Notes: generated by a model from the sequence alone, not told the origin. A stretch of 64,000 nt of DNA from Pedobacter sp. Leaf170 (GCF_920984665.1 NZ_CAKLBP010000006.1:248001-312000); one strand, 5' to 3'. Positions 8,374 to 17,130 are shown, numbered from the stretch's first letter. Made by a program: numbers and translations.

Positions 8374-9708
8374 ATGAATTCTTACCTGATAAAAGCCGCC
8401 ACGATTGTAAATGAAGGGCAAAAAATAGTTGCCGATGTATTAATTAAAGACGGATTTATAGCAAAAATCGGTCAAAATCTTTCTGCACCAAATGTGCAGG
8501 AAATTAACGCCGAAGGACAATTTCTTTTACCAGGAATGATTGATGACCAAGTTCATTTTCGTGAACCAGGTTTAACCCATAAAGCTGATATTTTTACGGA
8601 AAGTATGGCAGCCGTTGCCGGTGGAATCACTTCGTTTATGGAGATGCCAAACACCGTTCCTAATACATTAACGCAAGATTTACTTGCAGATAAATATGCA
8701 ATTGCCGCAGAAACCTCATTAGCTAATTACTCATTTTATATGGGTGCAAGCAATGATAATATTGAAGAAGTTTTAAAAACCGACCCAAAAAATGTTTGCG
8801 GAATTAAAGTTTTCATGGGTTCATCAACCGGAAATATGCTGGTTGACAATGAAAAAACTTTAGAAAATATTTTCAGCAAAGCACCAATTTTGGTAGCTAC
8901 CCATTGCGAAGATGAAGCAACTATTCGCCATAACCTTGCCGAATTTAAAGCTAAGTATGGTGATGATTTAACAATTGATATGCATCCTCTAATTAGAAGT
9001 GCAGAGGCTTGTTATAAATCATCATCTTTAGCTGTAGAATTAGCTAAACAACACCAAACCCGATTACATATTCTGCATATTTCTACAGCAAAAGAAATTG
9101 CCCTTTTTGATAATACAATTCCACTAAAAGATAAAAAAATTACTGCCGAAGCTTGTGTTCATCACCTTTGGTTTAATGATAAAGATTATGTTGCAAAAGG
9201 GAATTTTATCAAATGGAATCCTGCAGTAAAAACAGAGGCCGACCAAAATGGAATTTTAGCTGGCGTTTTAAATGATAATATTGATGTTATCGCAACCGAC
9301 CATGCGCCTCATACTCTAGAAGAAAAAAACCAGGCTTATGCACAAGCGCCATCCGGCGGACCATTAGTTCAACATGCTTTACCTGCATTACTGGAAATGC
9401 ATTTGCAAGGAAAAATTTCCTTAGAAAAAATTGCAGAAAAAACAGCACACAACCTGGCCATTTGCTTTAATATTGAAAAGCGTGGATTTATTCGTGAAGG
9501 TTATTGGGCCGATTTGGTTCTGGTAGATTTAAAGGATTCATGGAAAGTAACTAAACTTAATAATTTCTATAAATGTGGCTGGAGCCCTTTTGATGGCGAT
9601 ACCTTCCAGGCAAGTGTAACGCACACTTTTGTATCGGGTAATTTAGCCTACCAGAAGGGTAAATTTACTACAGACCAAATTGGCAAACGTTTAACTTTTG
9701 AACGTTAG
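8374..9708 (+). CDS. pyrC: Dihydroorotase
   Basis: 444 residues. Cyclises carbamoyl-aspartate to dihydroorotate in pyrimidine synthesis in the cytoplasm. The amidohydrolase metal site is intact: DDQVHFREPG around residue 57-66, the carbamylated-lysine region GIKVFMGSSTG around 147, a metal histidine in ATHCEDE, and catalytic Asp in IATDHAPHT around 307-315. The intact site makes an active class I enzyme more likely than the inactive PyrC' partner form. The gene starts 5 bases after a TACCTTTG promoter box and is followed after 33 bases by a toxin-antitoxin pair and a DUF3810 gene in the same direction. Allantoinase is the main alternative, judged unlikely. Confidence 0.93.
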   Translation: MNSYLIKAATIVNEGQKIVADVLIKDGFIAKIGQNLSAPNVQEINAEGQFLLPGMIDDQVHFREPGLTHKADIFTESMAAVAGGITSFMEMPNTVPNTLTQDLLADKYAIAAETSLANYSFYMGASNDNIEEVLKTDPKNVCGIKVFMGSSTGNMLVDNEKTLENIFSKAPILVATHCEDEATIRHNLAEFKAKYGDDLTIDMHPLIRSAEACYKSSSLAVELAKQHQTRLHILHISTAKEIALFDNTIPLKDKKITAEACVHHLWFNDKDYVAKGNFIKWNPAVKTEADQNGILAGVLNDNIDVIATDHAPHTLEEKNQAYAQAPSGGPLVQHALPALLEMHLQGKISLEKIAEKTAHNLAICFNIEKRGFIREGYWADLVLVDLKDSWKVTKLNNFYKCGWSPFDGDTFQASVTHTFVSGNLAYQKGKFTTDQIGKRLTFER

Positions 9709-9741
9709 AATTGTTATATTTGGTTATTAAGTATTACAGAA

Positions 9742-9942
9742 ATGGAAACATTAATCGCACATCCAAAAAACGAAGAACAAGCTACTGCATTAAAAGCGGT
9801 AATGAAAGTTTTAAAGATTGATTTTGAAAGCGAAGACCGCCCGTACAATCCGGAATTTGTAGAAAAAGTTATTAAGGGTGTAAATTCAAGGAAATCTGGT
9901 AAACCTGGTAAAATAATTGACGCAAAAGCTATGTGGAAATAA
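9742..9942 (+). CDS. DUF2683-like small protein, probable antitoxin
   Basis: 66 residues with an acidic helical N-terminal half (ATALKAVMKVLKIDFES) and a basic glycine-rich tail. It matches my recollection of DUF2683-like antitoxins in Bacteroidota, which bind and neutralise YoeB/RelE-type toxins and often repress their own promoter. The toxin gene follows after 39 bases. It has no recognisable DNA-binding fold of the YefM type, so autoregulation is uncertain. The call rests largely on position next to a clear YoeB homologue. Confidence 0.7.
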   Translation: METLIAHPKNEEQATALKAVMKVLKIDFESEDRPYNPEFVEKVIKGVNSRKSGKPGKIIDAKAMWK

Positions 9943-9981
9943 TTTTTTAATAACCCCTTAATTTACTGCATCCCAATTAAA

Positions 9982-10254
9982 ATGAATATTGGTATGCAAG
10001 TAGAATTACACGAACAGGCAATTGTCGATTATGAGTTTTGGAGAAAATCGGGCAACAAATCAATTCAAAAAAAAATTGAACAATTAATTCTTGCCATTCG
10101 AGAGAATCCCTTCAATGGTATAGGCAAACCAGAACAATTGAAATACGGTTTAGCAGGTTTATGGTCTAGAAGAATCAATGAAGAACACAGAATAATTTAT
10201 GATATTGTAGATAATATCTTACATATTTATTCGCTAAAAGGTCACTACAAATAA
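9982..10254 (+). CDS. yoeB: YoeB/Txe family mRNA interferase toxin
   Basis: 90 residues from ATG 9982, or 86 from the in-frame ATG at 9994, which matches family length better. It aligns along its whole length with E. coli YoeB. In 86-residue numbering the catalytic set is E47 (GKPEQLK), R60 (WSRR), R66 (EEHR), H84 and Y85, equivalent to E46, R59, R65, H83 and Y84. The predicted activity is ribosome-dependent cleavage of mRNA at the A site, blocking translation until the antitoxin returns. All catalytic residues are kept, so it looks functional. The next gene begins 3 bases after its stop, placing it inside an apparent operon with dihydroorotase. Confidence 0.9.
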   Translation: MNIGMQVELHEQAIVDYEFWRKSGNKSIQKKIEQLILAIRENPFNGIGKPEQLKYGLAGLWSRRINEEHRIIYDIVDNILHIYSLKGHYK

Positions 10255-10257
10255 TTA

Positions 10258-11325
10258 ATGATAAATCGTTCCCTGCTCCTTAAAACTTTTATCTTAATAG
10301 GCTTTTCAATTACTATCTTCCTTTTCGGCTTCTTCCCCAACCTTATCCTTAAATATTACTCATCTGGTATTTATCCGTACATTTCATCAATTTTAAGATT
10401 CATTTCCTCAATATTTCCATTTACTATTGGCGATATTGTTTATGCGCTATTAATCGGTTTTGTACTTTACAAGATTTTCAGATTTTACAAAAAACGTAAA
10501 TCATTAAAAAAAGTACACAGAATTACTATACCATTAGAAGTTTTAAATTTCTTCTTAATCCTATACATCGTTTTTAAAATTGCCTGGGGTTTAAATTACA
10601 GTCGCCCAAGTATTATCGAGGAGTTGGGCATTGGAGATGAAAAATATACGGTAAAAGAACTGATAATGTTGGGTAATTACTTTGTTTTAAAAGCCAATGA
10701 TTTAAAATTGAAACAAAAGAAAATATCAAATTACTCTATTAAACAATTAGAGAATAGCTCTGCAATTGCTTATCAAATAATGGAAAAGAAGAATTCATTA
10801 TTTAGGTATTCAAACCCTTGTTTAAAGGCTGTTTTAAACCCGTGGATTGTAAGCAAAGCTGGCATAGAAGGTTATTATGCACCCTTAACCGGAGAAGCTA
10901 ATATAAATACAAATCTTCCGGATTTTGTGAAACCGTACGTTTCATGCCACGAAATTGCTCATCAATTAGGTATTGCTTATGAAGATGAAGCCAATCTTTT
11001 AGGGTACTTAACGGCGAGTAACAGTCCGGATTTGAACTATCAATACTCAGCTAATTATGAAATGCTGAGGTATATTTTGTTCGAAATAAGAATAAAATCT
11101 CCGGAAGATTACAAAATACTTTACGATAAATTATCAACCGGTGTTTTAGCAGATTTTAAAACTGAAAAAGAATTCTGGCGTAAATATAACGGTGAAATGT
11201 TTGGCTACATGGATACTGCCTTTGATAGTTTTTTAAAATTAAACAATCAGAAAAAAGGTATAAACAGCTATCAGGATATTGTAATTTGGCTTTGGAATAT
11301 CCATAAGAATGAGTTGAAAGTTTAG
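10258..11325 (+). CDS. DUF3810 membrane protein with HExxH motif
   Basis: 355 residues. Three hydrophobic segments at about 8-30, 58-80 and 97-117 anchor the N-terminal third; the rest is soluble and carries a zinc-protease-like HEIAHQ (in CHEIAHQLGIAYEDEANLLGYL, about residue 235) with downstream acidic residues that could supply a third ligand. The layout fits DUF3810 of Bacteroidota, an uncharacterised family that may be a membrane-bound metallopeptidase. It follows the YoeB toxin by 3 bases, so it is probably co-transcribed. A role in envelope protein turnover is plausible but unproven. Confidence 0.85.
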   Translation: MINRSLLLKTFILIGFSITIFLFGFFPNLILKYYSSGIYPYISSILRFISSIFPFTIGDIVYALLIGFVLYKIFRFYKKRKSLKKVHRITIPLEVLNFFLILYIVFKIAWGLNYSRPSIIEELGIGDEKYTVKELIMLGNYFVLKANDLKLKQKKISNYSIKQLENSSAIAYQIMEKKNSLFRYSNPCLKAVLNPWIVSKAGIEGYYAPLTGEANINTNLPDFVKPYVSCHEIAHQLGIAYEDEANLLGYLTASNSPDLNYQYSANYEMLRYILFEIRIKSPEDYKILYDKLSTGVLADFKTEKEFWRKYNGEMFGYMDTAFDSFLKLNNQKKGINSYQDIVIWLWNIHKNELKV

Positions 11326-11365
11326 ACAGCCAAACTTATAACTTACAACTTTTAACCTATAACTA

Positions 11366-11947
11366 TTACCCATGTATCGCCTCTCTGGTTCCGAAACTTT
11401 GAATTAATTCTCCTTCAAAATCTAACCATTCTTTCCAGCGTTTATCAACATCAACATCTGTGCTATATTTTCTGGCAAAATTTAAGAAGGTGGTGTAATG
11501 CGTTGCTTCCGAAATCATTAGCTCATGATAAAATTTGGCTAATTCTTCGTCTTTAATGTTTTGTGAAAGTACACGAAAACGTTCGCAACTTCTGGCTTCA
11601 ATCATTGCAGCAAACAATAATCTATCAATAAAGGCCTGGTTTCTGCTACCATCTTTTTTACTGAATTTTACCAAACGACCTACGTAATCATCTTTGCGCT
11701 CGCGAGTTAAAGTGTAGCCGCGTTGTTTTATAATTTCAATTACCATCTGAAAATGTTGCATTTCTTCAATAGCAATGGCCGTTAATTCATCAACTAAATC
11801 CTGATGTTCCGAATTTTGAGTAATTAAGGTAATGGCGTTAGACGCTGCCTTTTGTTCGCACCAGGCATGGTCTGATAGGATTTCTTCTAAATTTGATTCA
11901 GCTATATTTGCCCAACGTGGGTCTGTTAATAATTTTAATCCTAACAT
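11366..11947 (-). CDS. miaE: tRNA-(ms[2]io[6]A)-hydroxylase
   Basis: ATG at 11947 (MLGLKLLTDPRW) is preferred over an in-frame ATG 42 bases upstream because the family starts here. About 193 residues. A ferritin-like diiron monooxygenase that hydroxylates the isopentenyl group of 2-methylthio-N6-isopentenyladenosine at tRNA position 37. The diiron ligand motifs are visible: EEILSDHAWCE, IEEMQHFQ, IEARSCERF and SEATHYTTF. It is transcribed convergently to the DUF3810 gene and has no partner on its strand. Its activity needs MiaA and MiaB, which are not in the window. Confidence 0.92.
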   Translation of the reverse strand: MLGLKLLTDPRWANIAESNLEEILSDHAWCEQKAASNAITLITQNSEHQDLVDELTAIAIEEMQHFQMVIEIIKQRGYTLTRERKDDYVGRLVKFSKKDGSRNQAFIDRLLFAAMIEARSCERFRVLSQNIKDEELAKFYHELMISEATHYTTFLNFARKYSTDVDVDKRWKEWLDFEGELIQSFGTREAIHG

Positions 11948-12108
11948 GTGATTTTTAATTCGAATGGCAAAATTAAGAATATTTAACATACGTTTGGCAT
12001 CTCCCTCAGATTTAGAAGATGGCCGCAGAGTTTGGATTTCAATCTGCGAAAATCAAAATTATCAGCGGGAGCTAAAAAAAAGACCTTATTTTGCAGAAAT
12101 ATTAGATT

Positions 12109-13332
12109 ATGACTGCAAAAAAACTACTCATTATTGGATTTGTTTGGCCAGAGCCAACTTCATCAGCCGCTGGCACGAGAATGATTCAATTGGTAGATTT
12201 ATTTTTGAATAGTGGTTATGAAATTACCTTTGCTTCAGCCGCTTCAAAAAGTGATTTCAGTTATGATTTTAGTGGAAAAAATGTTGTTGAGCAGGAAATA
12301 AAGTTAAACAATGAAAGTTTCAACTCATTTTTGAAAGAATTAATGCCAGATGTTCTACTATTCGATCGTTTTATGGTAGAGGAACAATACGGATGGCGAG
12401 TACAACAAGAATGCCCAAATGCATTAAGAATTTTAGATACCGAAGATTTACATTTTTTAAGAAGCGCCAGACAAATCAGCAATAAAAAAAACGGTGCCTT
12501 AAATTTACATAATGAGGTTGCTAAAAGAGAAATCGCTTCAATTTTACGTTGTGATTTATCGCTGATAATTTCAGAAATTGAAATGAACATTCTTCAGGAA
12601 CAATTCAAAATTGACGGTTCTCTGCTATATTACTTACCATTCATCGAAAAAAAAATCACACCAGAAACCATTCATAATTGGATTCCATTTGAAGATAGGG
12701 CTGACTTTATTTTTATTGGAAATTTTTTACATGAGCCTAATTGGAATACCGTTCAGGTTTTAAAAACCAAAGTTTGGCCTGGTTTAAGGAAAGAATTACC
12801 TGATGCAACTATGAATATTTACGGTTCTTACGCATCGCAGAAGGTTTTACAACTAAACAATAAAAGCGAGAAATTTTTAATAAAAGGCAGAGCAGAAAAT
12901 GCTCAGCAAACCATTGCTAAACATAAAATTTTACTGGCACCAATACAGTTTGGAGCTGGAGTAAAAGGAAAATTTATTGATGCGATGCAAGTTGGAACGC
13001 CATCTGTAACAACAACGATTGGCGCCGAAGCCATGAAAGGCTCGTTAAATTGGAGTGGTGTTATTGATGACGATTTAGATATTTTAATTGAGAAGACGGT
13101 TGAATTATATCAAGATAAAGGCAAATGGTTTAGCGCTCAACAAAATGGTGTAGAAATTATTAATGAACGATATGCTATAGAAGAAATAGCAAATAATTTT
13201 ATGATGATTATAGAAAATTTTGACTTGGCAAAACACCGCCAAAACAACTTTATTGGTCAAATCTTAAATCACCATACAAATCAATCTACAAAATACATGT
13301 CTTTATGGATTGAAGAGAAAAATAAAAGCTAA
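12109..13332 (+). CDS. Glycosyltransferase, GT4-like (GT-B fold)
   Basis: 407 residues. The N-terminal domain starts with a Rossmann-like strand (KKLLIIGFVWPEPTSSAAGTR) and the C-terminal domain holds the nucleotide-sugar-binding region: FIFIGNFLHEPNWN at about 199-212, and APIQFGAGVKGKFIDAMQVGTPSVTT at about 284-309, where GAGVKGKFIDAM matches the GT4 E/K-rich loop. It probably transfers a sugar onto a cell-surface or secreted acceptor, or acts on a small molecule; donor and acceptor cannot be told. No polysaccharide gene cluster surrounds it, so it stands alone. A near-match promoter box (TTATTTTG) lies around 12087-12094. Confidence 0.85.
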   Translation: MTAKKLLIIGFVWPEPTSSAAGTRMIQLVDLFLNSGYEITFASAASKSDFSYDFSGKNVVEQEIKLNNESFNSFLKELMPDVLLFDRFMVEEQYGWRVQQECPNALRILDTEDLHFLRSARQISNKKNGALNLHNEVAKREIASILRCDLSLIISEIEMNILQEQFKIDGSLLYYLPFIEKKITPETIHNWIPFEDRADFIFIGNFLHEPNWNTVQVLKTKVWPGLRKELPDATMNIYGSYASQKVLQLNNKSEKFLIKGRAENAQQTIAKHKILLAPIQFGAGVKGKFIDAMQVGTPSVTTTIGAEAMKGSLNWSGVIDDDLDILIEKTVELYQDKGKWFSAQQNGVEIINERYAIEEIANNFMMIIENFDLAKHRQNNFIGQILNHHTNQSTKYMSLWIEEKNKS

Positions 13333-13426
13333 ATACAAATTACAGAGCTTTCTTTAGACTAGTTTAATTGATTTTTCTTCCTAAATGCAACTAAATTATG
13401 TTTTTAAACCTGATGGAAACGGCAGC

Positions 13427-13445
13427 TCCCGATTTTTCATCGGGA
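13427..13445. repeat. Short perfect hairpin between convergent genes
   Basis: TCCCGAT and ATCGGGA, 7-base arms around a 5-base loop, in the gap between the converging glycosyltransferase and acyl-CoA dehydrogenase genes. No T-tract follows on either strand, so a terminator role is doubtful; the flanking GGCAGC...GACTACAGTG context looks like a dispersed repeat. Confidence 0.45.
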
Positions 13446-13521
13446 CTACAGTGTACAGCAGGGCTGAATTAACCGAAAAGTGATGAACACTGCTTTTCGA
13501 AAAATGTAAAAACTTTAAGCT

Positions 13522-14883
13522 TTAAACAAATGCAGAAAAGCCCGTAATTGCCCGCCCAACGATTAAAGTATTGATTTCCTTTGTGCCTTCATAAGAATAA
13601 ATGGCTTCAGCATCGGCCACGAATCGAGCCACGTTATATTCCAGTAAAATCCCGTTTCCGCCCATTACCTCGCGGGCTTTACTCACCACATCTCGTGTGC
13701 GCAATGAGCAAAAAACCTTCGCCAATGATGCATGTTCATCTTTTAACAACCCCTGGTCTTGCAACTGCGACAATCGAAAGCACAGCGTTTGCATAGCGGT
13801 TAAATTCGAGAGCATTTCTACCAAATGATTTTGAATTAACTGAAAAGATGCTATTGGTTTTCCGAACTGTTTTCGGGTTCTGGTGTAATCCAGGGCGTTT
13901 TCGTAAGCGCCGCGAGCGCAACCTACCGCTTGCCAAGCAACTCCTGCCCTTGTCATTTGCAAAACTTTTGCCGTATCCTTAAACGAATTTGCGTTTTGAA
14001 GTCTGTCACTTTCCTCTATCTCACAATTTGTTAAGGTTATAATTCCGTTCTGAACAATCCTCAAGGCCATTTTATCTTGCATCTTTTCTACTGCAAAACC
14101 TGGATTATCTTTTTTAACAATAAAGCCTTTTACTTCATTACTATCCTCATCGCGGGCCCAAATAATTAAAATATCGGCAAAGGTTGCATTACCAATCCAT
14201 TTTTTCTGTCCATTTAAAATCCATTTTCCGTTAATTTGTTTACAAGTTGTAGTCAAGCCACCTGCCGCCGCAGAACCAACTTCAGGTTCGGTTAACCCAA
14301 AGGCGCCAATTATTTTAAATTTTTGCATTAAGGGTAACCATTGTTGCTTTTGTTCTTCAGACCCGCATAAATATATAGAACCCATTGCCAAGCCACTTTG
14401 CACGCCAAAAAATGTAGAAATTGATGTATCGATTCTGGCCATTTCCATTGCCAGAATGCCTTCCATTAAGTTTGATTTTCCTGGGCAACCATATCCTTTA
14501 TAGGTTAAACCACAAATATTAAGTTCGGCTAGTTTAGGGATAATTTCAAAAGGAAATTCTGCTCTGTTCCAATAATGATTTACGATTGGCTTAACTTCCT
14601 TTTTCAAAAAAGCCCGAACTTTTAATTGCAATTCGCGATCTTCTTCTTTCAAAGCTTCATCACCTAACTGATAAAAATCGCCATCAATTGAAGGCAATTC
14701 TTTCTTTTTTCCAGAGCCGCCCATCATTTTCATCATGCCGGCAATTTGCTTATCATCAAGGCTTGAAATCGTTTCAACCATTTGCGGTAAGTTTACCTTT
14801 TTCGAAAGTGCATCTAACTTCGCAAAATCTACATGTTTAAAAAGATTGTAAGCGTTTTTTATGGATGAGAATATATTAGCCAT
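13522..14883 (-). CDS. Acyl-CoA dehydrogenase, glutaryl-CoA dehydrogenase-like
   Basis: ATG 14883 (MANIFSSIKNAYNLFKH) is chosen over an in-frame upstream ATG. The 453-residue flavoprotein has the three-domain acyl-CoA dehydrogenase fold. Motifs include FGLTEPEVGSAAAGGLTT for FAD/substrate binding, TRTRKQFGKPIASFQLIQ, and the catalytic glutamate in YEGTKEINTLIVGRAITG near the C-terminus. That last motif and YKGYGCPG resemble glutaryl-CoA dehydrogenase and plant ACX4-type enzymes more than fatty-acid dehydrogenases. It carries about 75 extra N-terminal residues, including a run GKKKELPS, before the usual start. It would pass electrons to ETF. No neighbouring ETF or degradation genes; substrate is uncertain. 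Confidence 0.88.
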   Translation of the reverse strand: MANIFSSIKNAYNLFKHVDFAKLDALSKKVNLPQMVETISSLDDKQIAGMMKMMGGSGKKKELPSIDGDFYQLGDEALKEEDRELQLKVRAFLKKEVKPIVNHYWNRAEFPFEIIPKLAELNICGLTYKGYGCPGKSNLMEGILAMEMARIDTSISTFFGVQSGLAMGSIYLCGSEEQKQQWLPLMQKFKIIGAFGLTEPEVGSAAAGGLTTTCKQINGKWILNGQKKWIGNATFADILIIWARDEDSNEVKGFIVKKDNPGFAVEKMQDKMALRIVQNGIITLTNCEIEESDRLQNANSFKDTAKVLQMTRAGVAWQAVGCARGAYENALDYTRTRKQFGKPIASFQLIQNHLVEMLSNLTAMQTLCFRLSQLQDQGLLKDEHASLAKVFCSLRTRDVVSKAREVMGGNGILLEYNVARFVADAEAIYSYEGTKEINTLIVGRAITGFSAFV

Positions 14884-15037
14884 AATTATTCGTTTTGAGA
14901 ATAACAAACATGAGTCGATTTTGTTGCAAAGTGCGCTTAAGTGCGCTTTCCGGAGGATTTGAATATTTTTTTGAAAATTAAGATATAAGCATATTTTTAT
15001 GCCCTAATTGAATTTTACGCTCCAAAATACATCCTTA

Positions 15038-15181
15038 ATGCTCAAAAAATTATTCTGCAAACATAACTACAAAAGATCTACCGATAAATTATTAAAAATA
15101 GGACACAGTAAACACGGACCGCTAATATTGGCAGTTTTTGTTTGCGATAAATGTGGTAAAAAGGTTAAAAGATTACCTTAA
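15038..15181 (+). CDS. Small Cys/His-rich zinc-ribbon-like protein (47 aa)
   Basis: ATG at 15038 opens a 47-residue basic frame ending TAA at 15181. It contains FCKH near residue 6-9 and CDKCGKKV at 36-43, a spacing that could hold one zinc ion. The product is rich in Lys and His with a hydrophobic strand LILAVFV before the CxxC. Its last 9 bases overlap the 3' end of the convergent bshB1 gene. I recognise no named family; it resembles short zinc-ribbon proteins common in Sphingobacteriaceae. Function unknown; the paired CxxH/CxxC makes it better than a random frame. Confidence 0.55.
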   Translation: MLKKLFCKHNYKRSTDKLLKIGHSKHGPLILAVFVCDKCGKKVKRLP

Positions 15182-15889
15182 ATCGAACAAATTATCAACC
15201 CCTAAAAGTTTTCTGGAAGTAAATCCTTCGCCAAAAGTAGCACCAATACTTTTACCGAATTCTCTTGAGCGGCCAATAACCGTTTCAAAAAATTCTGGTG
15301 AAGAAATATAGGTTTGCAAACCATCAACATCCGGATTATAAAATTGAGTTTTAAAAGCTTTTATAGACTCGATTTTTTTATCCATGTGCTCCGAAATATC
15401 AACAATGATATCTGGTTTCAAATATCTGTCTTGGATGTATTGCAGTAGTAATCTTGGCCGATGAGCGGCTTGTTTTTGTCCCTCAAGTTCTGTTTCGATT
15501 TTTGGTAAACCAGATAAAAATACAGAATCATATACCAAATCGCCGGCTCTGCCATGGTCGGGATGGCGGTCTTCTAATGCATTACTTAAAATAATTTCTG
15601 GTTGATATTTTCTTATCGCCTTAATAACCTCTAAACGATGATATTCATCATTTTGAAAAAAGCCATCACGCAGCCTTAAATTTTCGCGTACATGTAAACC
15701 TAATATTTTTGCAGAATCTGCAGCTTCTTCATCACGAGTTTCGGCTGTACCTCTTGTACCTAGTTCGCCTCTGGTTAAATCTACAATTCCAACTTTTTTA
15801 CCTAGGGCAATGTGCTTTAAAATCGTTCCCGAACAGCAAAGTTCTGCATCATCAGGATGAACAGCTATAACTAAAATATCTAACTTCAT
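15173..15889 (-). CDS. bshB1: Bacillithiol biosynthesis deacetylase BshB1
   Basis: 238 residues. A LmbE-like zinc-dependent N-acetylglucosaminyl-malate deacetylase, the second step of bacillithiol synthesis in the cytoplasm. The metal site AVHPDDAELCCSG (residues 9-21) and the downstream NALEDRHPDHGRAGDL motif are intact, and the LTRGELGTRGTAETRDEEA segment is diagnostic of BshB1. It lies 2 bases after the glutathione peroxidase stop and is last in an operon with DUF4294 and the peroxidase, linking thiol synthesis with peroxide defence. bshA and bshC are not in the window. Confidence 0.95.
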   Translation of the reverse strand: MKLDILVIAVHPDDAELCCSGTILKHIALGKKVGIVDLTRGELGTRGTAETRDEEAADSAKILGLHVRENLRLRDGFFQNDEYHRLEVIKAIRKYQPEIILSNALEDRHPDHGRAGDLVYDSVFLSGLPKIETELEGQKQAAHRPRLLLQYIQDRYLKPDIIVDISEHMDKKIESIKAFKTQFYNPDVDGLQTYISSPEFFETVIGRSREFGKSIGATFGEGFTSRKLLGVDNLFDLR

Positions 15890-15891
15890 TA

Positions 15892-16398
15892 TTATTTTGC
15901 ATCCAGCAGGCGCTGAATTTTTTTCTTGATTTTTGAACTTAAGGGTTTTGTAAAGGGGAAAAAATAATCTTCTACTTCGCCTTTTTTATTGATAAGATAT
16001 TTATGAAAATTCCACCTCGGTGTAGATGAAAGTTTGGCATTTTGCTTTTTATCACTCAAAAACTGATACAACGGATGGGCATGTGCTCCACGTACCATAA
16101 TTTTATCGAACACAGGGAATTTTACACCGTGGTTTATTTCGCAAAAGCTACTAATTTCACTACCGGTTAAAGGCTCCTGCTTGCCAAAATCATTAGTAGG
16201 AAAACCTAAAATTTCAAAATCCTGATTTCCTATTTCATCTTTTAGTTTTTGCAATTCTCCAAGTTGGGGTGTAAAACCACACTCTGAGGCTGTATTTACA
16301 ATTAGCAAAACTTTGTTTCGGAAAGCTGAGAGCGGTTGCTCCTCGCCTGTTATCTTCTTCACTTTAAATGAATAGATATTAGGAGTATTTTCTTTCAT
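15892..16398 (-). CDS. Glutathione peroxidase family thiol peroxidase
   Basis: 168 residues. Reduces hydroperoxides; the peroxidatic residue is Cys40 in NTASECGFT, so it is the cysteine rather than selenocysteine type. The Gln/Trp/Asn partners appear as FPTNDFGKQEP and TPRWNFHKYLIN. In bacteria such enzymes usually take electrons from thioredoxin rather than glutathione; here the bshB1 gene 2 bases downstream hints at a bacillithiol link, which is inference. No signal peptide is evident, so it acts in the cytoplasm. It follows the DUF4294 stop by 7 bases. Confidence 0.93.
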   Translation of the reverse strand: MKENTPNIYSFKVKKITGEEQPLSAFRNKVLLIVNTASECGFTPQLGELQKLKDEIGNQDFEILGFPTNDFGKQEPLTGSEISSFCEINHGVKFPVFDKIMVRGAHAHPLYQFLSDKKQNAKLSSTPRWNFHKYLINKKGEVEDYFFPFTKPLSSKIKKKIQRLLDAK

Positions 16399-16405
16399 TC
16401 TTTAA

Positions 16406-17020
16406 TTATTGATAGAACCCTGAAGCCCTAATGATAGATTCAATGTCTCTATCTTCGTTTATGTTGTACTCGCTTTTTAAATTATGGCCAACAACGCGGG
16501 CAATAACCTGGTAAGAAAACGCTGCGAAACCACCTTTTGTTTGCTTCACAATATCGTATGTTGTACGGCCCACTTCTCTATCAATAAGTTTTGTTAAAAT
16601 TTTTCCTTGCGTAATCGTTAAATCTTTTATCTCACGATTAAACATATCCTTAATTTCCTTATCACACTGCTTAACTAAATCTTTTTGGCGCTTTTTCTCT
16701 GTTGTTGTAACTAAATCCCGCTCCAACTGCTCGTATCTGCGTTTTGCAAACAAGGCGTAAGGCATTACCTTTAAAACGTTGTAGCGCAAACGGTTATAAG
16801 CAGCTTGTTCTGCCGGCGATTTAAAAATATGAGGAGCTGTAATGGTAACATCATAAAGCTGCATCCATGGAATCATTACGCCATTATCATTTGTAGAGGC
16901 TACACGAATGGTATCTAGCTTACCCAATTTAGGGAAAACGGGCTCTGTATTTTCTTGTGCTTTCAAACTTGCACTGAAAATCATGACAAAAAATAGAATG
17001 ATTAGCCCTTTAAATTTCAT
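16406..17020 (-). CDS. DUF4294 secreted protein
   Basis: ATG 17020 is chosen because it begins a signal peptide (MKFKGLIILFFVMIFSASLKAQ). About 204 residues. It matches the DUF4294 family of Bacteroidota, seen in the conserved ITAPHIFKSPAEQAAYNRLRYNV and the charged helix LERDLVTTTEKKRQKDLVKQ. Function unknown; predicted periplasmic or outer-membrane associated, mostly helical. It is first in an operon with the peroxidase and bshB1 (7- and 2-base gaps) and has a good -7 promoter box 15 bases before its start. Confidence 0.85.
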   Translation of the reverse strand: MKFKGLIILFFVMIFSASLKAQENTEPVFPKLGKLDTIRVASTNDNGVMIPWMQLYDVTITAPHIFKSPAEQAAYNRLRYNVLKVMPYALFAKRRYEQLERDLVTTTEKKRQKDLVKQCDKEIKDMFNREIKDLTITQGKILTKLIDREVGRTTYDIVKQTKGGFAAFSYQVIARVVGHNLKSEYNINEDRDIESIIRASGFYQ

Positions 17021-17035
17021 AAATTTATACCTTAA

Positions 17036-17043
17036 CAAAGTTA
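17036..17043 (-). promoter_or_regulatory. -7 promoter box of DUF4294-gpx-bshB1 operon
   Basis: TAACTTTG on the minus strand matches TAnnTTTG exactly, 15 bases before the DUF4294 ATG at 17020. No clear -33 box is seen. Confidence 0.6.
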
Positions 17044-17130
17044 GGGGTTATTTCATATATTAGGAGTTTTATAAAACTAATATAGGTTTTATTGAATAAT
17101 AAGACGCAATATTTTACGCAAAAAATACAA

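Noticed and set aside
13427..13445. Hairpin considered as a terminator for the glycosyltransferase gene
   Set aside because: No T-tract follows on either strand.
13581..13936. Open frames opposite or in shifted register to the acyl-CoA dehydrogenase
   Set aside because: They lie wholly inside a clear conserved gene and carry no motif; shadow frames.
17092..17130. TTG upstream start for rel
   Set aside because: ATG at 17131 begins the conserved N-terminus; the 13 extra residues look like leader sequence.
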